6,430 bases of DNA from Clostridia bacterium. Lineage in GTDB: Bacteria; Bacillota_E; RBS10-35; JAJYVN01. Position numbers and translations under genes: made by a program. Where the stretch lies: assembly GCA_027335515.1 (NCBI GenBank), contig DAHWHT010000290.1, positions 1 through 6,430 on the forward strand. Reading direction: 5' to 3'. A model generated the notes under the pieces. That model did not search any database. It saw only the letters and a list, made by a program, of their open reading frames with translations, and was not told the origin of the DNA. Below, piece after piece: positions 1 through 5,628 of this stretch; position 1 is the stretch's first letter, and the number at the start of each line of letters is the position of its first letter.

Positions 1-1070
1 GCTACGGCGTGGGCGCGCAGCGACATATCGCGCTGATCTTCGCGTGCCTCCAACATGCAGGCCAAGCGCCAAGCCAGCGCCTTCGCATCCCCTGGCGGCA
101 CCAGCCATCCCGTTTTTCCGTCCTCGATGAGTTCGACGGCCCCTCCGGCCGCGGTTGCGACCACTGGGCGGCGCGCCAATTGGGCCTCCACGATCATGCG
201 GCCGAACGGCTCGGGCGCCACCGACGTGTGCACGATGGCGTTGCAGGCGGCCATGAGCACGGGGATGTCACGGCGGAATCCGAGGAAGTGCACGCGGTCT
301 TCCAGGCCGAGATCGCGCGTCGTCGACCGCAGGCGGGCTTCGTACGCCGTCTCGCCGAAGAGGGCGTCACCGACGATGAGGGCGTGCGTGTTCGGAAGCC
401 GCGCCAAGGCCTCCAGCAGCACATGCTGGCCCTTCCAGGGGGCGAGCCGACTGAAGGCTCCGACGACGAAGCCGTCCAGATCGATGCCGGCGTCCTGCCG
501 CGCGGCTTCCGGCGTGAGGTCGGGAAAGGCGTCGGGGTCGATGCCGTTATACACGACCACCGGCAGGTCGCGACGGCCGCCGGCGTCGATGAAGGCCTGG
601 GCCGTTGCCTGGGAGTTGGCGATGACTCGGGCGGCGAAGGTGTTGGCCAGGGTAACGGCCACCCTGCGGTTGGTGCCGCTGAAGTGGTCGGCGGTGAGGA
701 TATCCCGGAGGTGCCAGACGACCGGTTTGCGATGGCGGCGTGACGCGACGGCGCCGAGCGCAAAGGCCTTCTGGGAATTGCAGTGCACGAGGTCCGCCCG
801 CCGTATGAAGGGGGCCAGGCTGCGCAGGGCCGCCGGGATTCCGGGCAGGGCCGCGACGCTGCGCCAGCCGTCGGCCCGATTCACCTCCAGCAGGCGCTCG
901 GGGATGGGCAAGATGGTCACCGTCACCCCGGCCTCCTGCAGCGCGGACCGGAAGGGCCCGTCGCTGAACAGGACGACCTCGGATGCGGCCCGGTGGTGGC
1001 GGGCGATGTCCAGCAGCGAGAGTTCCGCGCCCCCCAGCACCCCGGCGTGATCAAGAAAGAGCAAGCGCAC
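1..1070 (-). CDS. Family 4 glycosyltransferase (GT-B fold), C-terminus cut by window edge
   Basis: This gene encodes a cytoplasmic retaining glycosyltransferase of the GT4 type, which moves a sugar from an activated nucleotide donor to an acceptor. About 356 residues are visible. The start matches a typical GT4 N-terminus, with strand MRLLFLDHAG followed by the loop GGAELS at residues 13-18. Further motifs are DLVHCNS (93-99), WHLRD (119-123), ARVIANS (147-153), VVYNGID (172-178), FSRLAPWKG (206-214, the usual basic phosphate-contact segment) and DRVHFLGFRRD (258-268). The EX7E signature runs from E287 to E295 (EPFGRMIVE) and is followed by AAGGAVELIEDGKTGWLV. The start is GTG, preceded by GGAGGGAG at a good distance. 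It lies 20 nt inside the end of the amidotransferase-GT4 gene, which suggests translational coupling. The reading frame is open to the left edge, so perhaps 20-40 C-terminal residues are missing. The family is clear; the donor and acceptor cannot be told. A role in polysaccharide assembly is inferred from the neighbours. Confidence 0.93.
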   Translation of the reverse strand, partial: MRLLFLDHAGVLGGAELSLLDIARHHRAASEVVLFSDGPFRSALQEAGVTVTILPIPERLLEVNRADGWRSVAALPGIPAALRSLAPFIRRADLVHCNSQKAFALGAVASRRHRKPVVWHLRDILTADHFSGTNRRVAVTLANTFAARVIANSQATAQAFIDAGGRRDLPVVVYNGIDPDAFPDLTPEAARQDAGIDLDGFVVGAFSRLAPWKGQHVLLEALARLPNTHALIVGDALFGETAYEARLRSTTRDLGLEDRVHFLGFRRDIPVLMAACNAIVHTSVAPEPFGRMIVEAQLARRPVVATAAGGAVELIEDGKTGWLVPPGDAKALAWRLACMLEAREDQRDMSLRAHAV

Positions 1071-4000
1071 GCTGATCTCCCTCCGCGATGCCGAGCGATT
1101 CGGCGTAGACCTCTCGCACCTGGGCGGCGACGGATCCCCAGGAGAAGTGGGAACGGGCGTACGCGGCACACGCGGCCGCAGTGGGAAGGGAGCGCGCGCC
1201 GCTCAGACCGGCTGCCAGGATCTCGGCCAGGTGCTCTGGGGTGGCCTGATCGCTGAGCAGTTGTGGGCTGAACGGTTCCAGGATCTCCGGGATGCCGCCC
1301 ACCCGCGTCCCGACGACGGGCGTACCGGCGGCGAGCGACTCGACCGCGGAGAGGCCAAACCCTTCCAACGCGACGGTGGGCAGCACACTCAGGTCGGCGG
1401 CCCGATAGGCCAGGGGCAGGTCCGCTTCCGGAACCCGACCGGCAAAGCGGATGTGATCCGTGAGGCCCAGGGCCGCGACCTGGGCCTCCAGTGTCGGTCG
1501 CAGCCCGCCCTCCCCGACGATCTGCAGGAGGACGTCGTCCACCCGGGCGCGCACCAACCCCATCGCCGTGATCAGTTGCTCGAGCCCCATGCGATGTACG
1601 AGTCGCCGCACCGCGACCAGGGTTGGCCGGTCCACGGGCCAGCCAAGCCGCAGGCGTGCGTCGCCGCGCGTGCCGGCAGGGGTGAAGCGATCCACATCGA
1701 CCCCGCCCGGCACGATTCGGATGCACGCCGGGTCCACCCCATACTGGCGCTCGAGGATCGCTCCGAAGGCTTTGGAGAGTACGATGAACCGCTGCGCCCG
1801 CCGGTAGACGGCCCGTTCGACGTGGAGGGCGAGGGCCCGCTTCCAATTGGCCGCGCCTTCGGCCGCCACCTCCAGGGCCCATGGTCCGTGGAAGTGAACA
1901 ATTAGCGGCAGGTCCCCCAGGTCGGACTGGGCAGGCCAAAGGGCGCGGGCGAAGTGGCACGCCACGAGGTCGACGGGCCGCGCTTCCAGGGCTCGCGCGA
2001 CGGCCACTCGCCGTGTCAGCACCCGTTTGAGCTGCGCGGTCTCCGGCGAGGCCATCCCGACCAGGGCCGCCGCCGGTCCTTCGGGGGCCGCCTTCAACTC
2101 CTCGACCAGCGACTGGACCTCCACCCCCTCCGCCGGCAGGTGGTGGGCCAGATGGTAGAAGACGCGGTTGAGGCCACCGGGCGTCTCGGGAAACCATTCC
2201 ATGCCTATCTGGAGGATGCGTATCGGCGGTGGCGGCGGAACGTGGCGTAGGCCGTTTGCCATGCCGGGGCCGGCCCCGGTCGCCGCAGGTACCTGGTCGG
2301 TGGTCGATGCCGCCTTGGCTGCCGCAGCAACGGTGACCGCAGTCGCGGGCGCCGCAGGGCTGGCGGCGGGCGATGTCCGCGGTGCGGGGGTCGACCGCAA
2401 CACCGCATCCAGTCGGTCGGTTGCGTCCAACCGCCCCTGCTGCAGTCTTAGCCAGAGCTCAAGCAGCCACACGGTCCACAGTTGTTGCGCCGCGCGCCGG
2501 TCGGCCCGCAGGTCGGCGTGCCGCAGCCCGCGCAGCCAATCGGTGTCCAGGTACTCCAGGACGGCCGCATCGCGCCCTCCCAGCGCGGCGTGGACGTGGG
2601 GCGCCGCTTCGCCAGCGAGCCAGTGCGCGGCTGGCATGACGAAGCCCCGTTTGGGACCTCGGAGTTCGGCGGCGGGCAACAGCCGTCCCGCCAACCGCTT
2701 GAGCAGGTGCTTGGTGGTCCAGCCCGGCAGCCGTAGCGATGTGGGCAGGCGGGCGGCGAACGTGATCAGCGCCGTGTCCAAGAGCGGCGAACGGGCTTCA
2801 AGAGAGTGCGCCATGGTGGCCACGTCCATCTTGACCAGCAGTTGGTCGGGCAGATACGTCTTGAAGTCCCCGTAGAGGCAGCGATCGACATCGTCCACCC
2901 CGTCCGCCCGGTCCCAGACCGCCCCATACCGTTCGTCCGCATCCCAGCCCAAGGCGGAGAGCCCGGCACGGAACGTCGGGGTGTAGGCGGAGTCCGCCGA
3001 GCCGCGCAGGGCCCGGTCGTAGCGGAAGGCGCCGCGGGCGTCCGTTGCCCCGTCCGCCAGGAGCATCCCCAGCCGGCGCGGCCAGCGAGCCGAGGTGCTG
3101 TGCAATGCGCTACGCATGGGTTGCGGGGTCCAGCGGCGATAGGATTGCGCCGCTTTGGCCACCAGCGGCCGCGCGTAGCCGCCAAAGAGTTCGTCGCCGC
3201 CGTCTCCGTTCAGGACGACGGTGACGTGGCGCCGTGCCGCCTGGGCCACGAAGTACGTCGGGACGATGGAGACGTCGGCGAGCGGTTGCCCGTGCTGCGC
3301 CAGAATGGCCGGCAGGTGCTGCAGTGCGTCTGGCCGCAGCACCTCCTCGTGCAGGTCCACCCCGAGGTGGCGGGCGACATCCCGTGCGGCCGGACGCTCG
3401 TCGTAGGTCGGATCCTCGAATCCGAGCGTAACGGCCTCCACGCGCCGGCCGGCCTCCCGGGCCATCAGGGCCGTGACGATCCCGGAGTCCACCCCCCCGG
3501 AGAGGAAGGACCCCACCGGCACGTCGCTGACCAATCGTTGACGCACGGCCCGCGCGGCAAGTCGGTCGATCTCGGTGATCGCTTCCGCCTCGGAGATGTC
3601 CACTTTGTCGTGGTAGGAGACGTCCCAGTAGCGGTGCGCCTCCCACCGCCGCCGCGGCCAGTGGAAGGTCGCCGCGTGTCCGGGCTCCAGATGGTGCACC
3701 CCCTGGTAGACCGTCCATGGGGCGGGCACCGCCTGATAGACCAGATACGCGTCAATGGCCCGTGGCTCCAGAGGGGGCCGAGCCGGGAGCAATTCCACGA
3801 GGGCATCCAGGGTGGAGGCAAAATACAGGCCGTCCGGCTGCACGGTGTAGTAGAGGGGTTTCTTGCCCACGCGGTCCCGGGCCAGATGCAGGGTTTGCGT
3901 GTGCCGTTCCCAGAGGGCGAAGGCGAACATGCCGTCGATCCGTTGTAGCAATCCCTCCCAGCCCCACACCGCAAAGCCGTGCAGGAGGACCTCCGTGTCG

Positions 4001-4287
4001 GTGCGCGATCGGAACCGCCGCTTTTGGGCCAGTTCCTGATGCAGTTGCTGGAAGTTGTAGATCTCACCGTTGAACACGACGGTCAGGGCACCGTCGGCCG
4101 TTGCCATGGGCATGTGGCCGGCCGGGGATAGGTCGAGAATGGCGAGGCGTCGGCTGCCGAGGTGGACCGGTCGCTCGAAGACCGAGCCCGCGTCGTCTGG
4201 TCCGCGCGGGTGCATCCGATCGCGTGCGGCGTCGAAGCGGTCCCGCGGTACGTCGCGGTCGGTTACGCAGCCGATGATCCCACACAT
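1051..4287 (-). CDS. asnB: Asparagine synthase-type glutamine amidotransferase fused to a GT4 glycosyltransferase
   Basis: A two-function protein of 1078 residues, about 450 longer than a usual asparagine synthase; the symbol fits only the N-terminal part. Numbering is from the ATG at 4287. Residues 1-200 are a class II glutaminase: Cys2 nucleophile in MCGIIG, R48 region (SRRLAILDLS), FNGEIYN (72-78), RTDTEVLLHG (95-104). Residues 220-620 are the ATP-dependent synthetase: PP-loop SGGVDS (263-268), NGDGGDELFGGY (360-371), YLPDQLLVKMD (478-488), SLEARSPLLD, PKRGF (545-549). Ammonia released from glutamine would amidate an AMP-activated carboxylate. The GDGGDE form, rather than GEGxDE, is common in amidotransferases of polysaccharide clusters, so a sugar or amino-acid substituent is as likely a target as free aspartate. 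An Ala/Pro/Thr-rich linker (about 631-688) leads to a complete GT4 domain (689-1068): HFHGPW (798-803), VPGGVDVDRF, VRRLVHRMG, and EX7E at E975-E983 (EGFGLSAVE). The upstream ATG at 4293 is an alternative start. Confidence 0.93.
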   Translation of the reverse strand: MCGIIGCVTDRDVPRDRFDAARDRMHPRGPDDAGSVFERPVHLGSRRLAILDLSPAGHMPMATADGALTVVFNGEIYNFQQLHQELAQKRRFRSRTDTEVLLHGFAVWGWEGLLQRIDGMFAFALWERHTQTLHLARDRVGKKPLYYTVQPDGLYFASTLDALVELLPARPPLEPRAIDAYLVYQAVPAPWTVYQGVHHLEPGHAATFHWPRRRWEAHRYWDVSYHDKVDISEAEAITEIDRLAARAVRQRLVSDVPVGSFLSGGVDSGIVTALMAREAGRRVEAVTLGFEDPTYDERPAARDVARHLGVDLHEEVLRPDALQHLPAILAQHGQPLADVSIVPTYFVAQAARRHVTVVLNGDGGDELFGGYARPLVAKAAQSYRRWTPQPMRSALHSTSARWPRRLGMLLADGATDARGAFRYDRALRGSADSAYTPTFRAGLSALGWDADERYGAVWDRADGVDDVDRCLYGDFKTYLPDQLLVKMDVATMAHSLEARSPLLDTALITFAARLPTSLRLPGWTTKHLLKRLAGRLLPAAELRGPKRGFVMPAAHWLAGEAAPHVHAALGGRDAAVLEYLDTDWLRGLRHADLRADRRAAQQLWTVWLLELWLRLQQGRLDATDRLDAVLRSTPAPRTSPAASPAAPATAVTVAAAAKAASTTDQVPAATGAGPGMANGLRHVPPPPPIRILQIGMEWFPETPGGLNRVFYHLAHHLPAEGVEVQSLVEELKAAPEGPAAALVGMASPETAQLKRVLTRRVAVARALEARPVDLVACHFARALWPAQSDLGDLPLIVHFHGPWALEVAAEGAANWKRALALHVERAVYRRAQRFIVLSKAFGAILERQYGVDPACIRIVPGGVDVDRFTPAGTRGDARLRLGWPVDRPTLVAVRRLVHRMGLEQLITAMGLVRARVDDVLLQIVGEGGLRPTLEAQVAALGLTDHIRFAGRVPEADLPLAYRAADLSVLPTVALEGFGLSAVESLAAGTPVVGTRVGGIPEILEPFSPQLLSDQATPEHLAEILAAGLSGARSLPTAAACAAYARSHFSWGSVAAQVREVYAESLGIAEGDQRALALS
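1077..1084 (-). promoter_or_regulatory. Ribosome binding site fixing the GTG start of the third glycosyltransferase
   Basis: On the minus strand GGAGGGAG ends 6 nt before the GTG at 1070. It lies inside the last codons of the upstream gene. No in-frame ATG is seen close by, and the protein that begins at this GTG has a textbook GT4 N-terminus. This supports GTG as the real start and gives a 20-bp gene overlap. Confidence 0.7.
2264..2279. repeat. 16-bp perfect palindrome in the linker of the fusion gene
   Basis: The sequence CCGGGGCCGGCCCCGG is its own reverse complement over all 16 bases. It encodes the Gly/Ala/Pro stretch (TGAGPG) at the end of the linker of the amidotransferase-GT4 fusion. 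On the coding strand it ends one base before an in-frame ATG (2262) that could start the GT4 domain alone. In such GC-rich sequence part of this is expected by chance. Confidence 0.8.
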
Positions 4288-4293
4288 GGCCAT

Positions 4294-4300
4294 CCCCCCC
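4294..4300 (-). repeat. Homopolymer tract of seven G between Shine-Dalgarno and start
   Basis: Seven consecutive G on the coding (minus) strand fill the space between GAGGAA and the first ATG of the amidotransferase-GT4 gene. It is outside the reading frame, so a change in length would alter only ribosome-site spacing. The tract is directly seen; any regulatory meaning is inference. Confidence 0.85.
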
Positions 4301-4306
4301 TTCCTC
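4301..4306 (-). promoter_or_regulatory. Ribosome binding site of the amidotransferase-GT4 gene
   Basis: GAGGAA on the minus strand is followed by seven G and then ATGGCCATG. It lies 7 nt before the first ATG (4293) and 13 nt before the second (4287), so spacing alone favours the first. The run of G could itself pair with the 16S anti-Shine-Dalgarno through one G-U pair, at 6 nt from the second ATG. The need for an N-terminal Cys favours the second. Confidence 0.6.
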
Positions 4307-4319
4307 TTGGCGACCCGCG

Positions 4320-5459
4320 TCAGGCGGAGCGCGGCGGTGAGCCCGCGAGCGACTCGTAGACCGCGATGTAGCGCTGTGCCATGGCGCGAAAGGTCAACTG
4401 TTCCGCTGCCGCCCGCGCTCGCCGACCCATGCGCGCCGCTGCATCCGGGTGGTCGATCAACCAGGTGATCCGCGCCGCCAGGGTATGCACGTCCCCGGCG
4501 TCCTCCAGAACAAAACCGTCCACGCCGTCCCGCAGTCGGTAAAACATGCCGGCCGAACGCGCGGTGACCACGGGTAGGCCGGAAGCCATGGCCTCGGACA
4601 ATACCAGGCTGCAGGCCTCGTAGTGGGATGGGAAGACGAAGGCGTCGGCCGCCCGCATCAGGTCGGGGACGTCGTCCCGCCGACCCAGGAAGCGAACGCG
4701 ATCGGCCACGCCCAGCCTCTGCGCCATCGCGGGATAGGGGCTGCCTTCGGTATCCCCGGCCACGGCAAGGAGCGCCGTGGGGACGGATGGGAGACTGGCA
4801 AGCACCGTTCCGAGGTTCTTCACCGGAGTTCGAATATTGCCGACGAACAATAGGAGAAATCCTGCGGTTGGTAGGCGCAGGGCCTTGCGATCCACGGGGC
4901 CGGGGTGGAACTCCTCGGTGTCGACCCCGTTGGCGATCACCTCAATCTTGGCGGGCGGCACGCCCGCGGCCGAGACGAGTTCCTCCCGCACCTTGTCCGA
5001 GACCGCAACCACGAGGCGGGCCTGCGCAAACGAATGCCGTTCGAGCTCGGCATTCAGCCTGGAGTATGTCCAGTGGTACCACCCGTAGGGTCCCGGGCGT
5101 TCGTGGCAGGTGTGGTAGGGCGAACGCAGCCAAGCGCCGTGCACGTAGTGGACCGTATTCACATCGACGCTTGGCCAAGTAATGAAACCGTTGGCGTGGA
5201 TGACCGTGCGGCCGTTGCGCTTCAGGGGAGGCACAGCGCTGCTGCGCAGCGCGAACCACTGATTTTTCAGCAACTGGGTGGGCAGCGGCGGGATGGGTAT
5301 CGGCCACCAGCGCACGGCGTCCTGAAACTCCGGCGCCACGGTGGTTGCCACCAGTTGAACCCGGTGTCCCTGGTGCAGCAACTCCGCCACGATCTCGTAG
5401 TTGACCCGACCCTGGCCGTCGCCTTTGCGGACGTTGTGCGTCACGATGCAGACGTCCAT
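4320..5459 (-). CDS. Family 4 glycosyltransferase (GT-B fold)
   Basis: This gene encodes a 379-residue retaining glycosyltransferase of the GT4 type, complete and of normal length. From the ATG at 5459 it begins MDVCIVTHNV, a first Rossmann strand, then the loop KGDGQGRVN (12-20). Other landmarks are VHYVHGAW (103-110), LVVAVSDKVREEL (149-161), VIANGVDTEEF (174-184), FVGNIRTPVKNL (205-216, the basic donor-phosphate segment), DRVRFLGRRDDV (253-264) and the EX7E signature from E281 to E289 (EACSLVLSE), then GLPVVTARSAG. I chose the start at 5459 because GGAGG lies 5 nt upstream and because the protein then begins exactly at the GT-B strand. A longer frame from 5543 would add 28 disordered, Pro/Arg-rich residues across the regulatory region. 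It is the first gene of the proposed operon; its stop is 32 bp before the preferred start of the amidotransferase fusion. No signal peptide or membrane helix is seen. The sugar and acceptor are unknown. Confidence 0.95.
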   Translation of the reverse strand: MDVCIVTHNVRKGDGQGRVNYEIVAELLHQGHRVQLVATTVAPEFQDAVRWWPIPIPPLPTQLLKNQWFALRSSAVPPLKRNGRTVIHANGFITWPSVDVNTVHYVHGAWLRSPYHTCHERPGPYGWYHWTYSRLNAELERHSFAQARLVVAVSDKVREELVSAAGVPPAKIEVIANGVDTEEFHPGPVDRKALRLPTAGFLLLFVGNIRTPVKNLGTVLASLPSVPTALLAVAGDTEGSPYPAMAQRLGVADRVRFLGRRDDVPDLMRAADAFVFPSHYEACSLVLSEAMASGLPVVTARSAGMFYRLRDGVDGFVLEDAGDVHTLAARITWLIDHPDAAARMGRRARAAAEQLTFRAMAQRYIAVYESLAGSPPRSA

Positions 5460-5464
5460 CGGCG

Positions 5465-5473
5465 CCTCCACCT
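5465..5473 (-). promoter_or_regulatory. Ribosome binding site deciding the start of the first glycosyltransferase
   Basis: AGGTGGAGG on the minus strand ends 5 nt before the ATG at 5459. This is a near-ideal Shine-Dalgarno and rules in favour of this ATG over the in-frame ATG at 5543. Confidence 0.8.
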
Positions 5474-5532
5474 GCGAGCCGATTGTGCGGCGACGCGGCC
5501 CGCGGCTGGAGGTCGCCGGCGGCATCTTTGGG

Positions 5533-5545
5533 TCGTGTGACACGA
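5533..5545. promoter_or_regulatory. Possible operator: perfect 6-1-6 inverted repeat
   Basis: TCGTGT-G-ACACGA is a perfect dyad with six-base arms and one central base; two further flanking bases on each side also pair after one mismatch. It lies 74-86 bp upstream of the first glycosyltransferase start and just downstream of the candidate promoter, in the only sizeable gap of the window. Its size and symmetry suit a dimeric repressor. No specific regulator can be named, and chance is possible. Confidence 0.4.
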
Positions 5546-5560
5546 TCCGACCGCATCGCC

Positions 5561-5589
5561 ACGTTACCGGCGCCGGGGGAGTGCGACAA
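5561..5589 (-). promoter_or_regulatory. Candidate promoter for the glycosyltransferase operon
   Basis: On the minus strand TTGTCG (5589-5584) and TAACGT (5566-5561) are separated by 17 bases. The first matches the -35 consensus at four of six positions; the second fits the relaxed TANNNT -10 form seen in high-GC bacteria. The start of transcription would fall near 5554, giving a leader of about 95 nt. The spacer contains the palindrome CCGGCGCCGG (5567-5576). This is a weak match, supported mainly by its place in the 169-bp gap. I see no convincing intrinsic terminator after the upstream peptidase gene. Confidence 0.3.
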
Positions 5590-5628
5590 GTCCAGTTGTG
5601 AGTATCAGATCCAGTCTTGCTCCCTTTC

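Noticed and set aside
55..1050. Long plus-strand open frame of 331 residues
   Set aside because: It lies antisense to the third glycosyltransferase, is very rich in Ala, Ser and Arg, and shows no family motif; it is a shadow of high-GC coding sequence.
923..2197. Minus-strand open frame of 424 residues overlapping the fusion gene
   Set aside because: Its translation is a Gly/Arg/Pro-rich shifted reading of the GT4 domain, with no motifs; the other frame carries the full transferase signature.
2806..3948. Plus-strand open frame of 380 residues
   Set aside because: It is antisense to the conserved glutaminase and synthetase motifs of the amidotransferase and has no recognisable domain.
4760..4780. 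Inverted repeat CCACGGC / GCCGTGG with a 7-nt loop
   Set aside because: It lies within the coding sequence of the first glycosyltransferase, has no T-run after it, and such 7-bp arms are common in GC-rich genes.
5460..5543. 28-residue N-terminal extension of the first glycosyltransferase from the ATG at 5543
   Set aside because: The extension is disordered and Pro/Arg-rich, runs across the regulatory gap, and a strong GGAGG sits before the ATG at 5459.
5567..5576. CCGGCGCCGG palindrome as a terminator of the peptidase gene
   Set aside because: The palindrome is only 10 bp with no loop, and no T-run follows on the minus strand.
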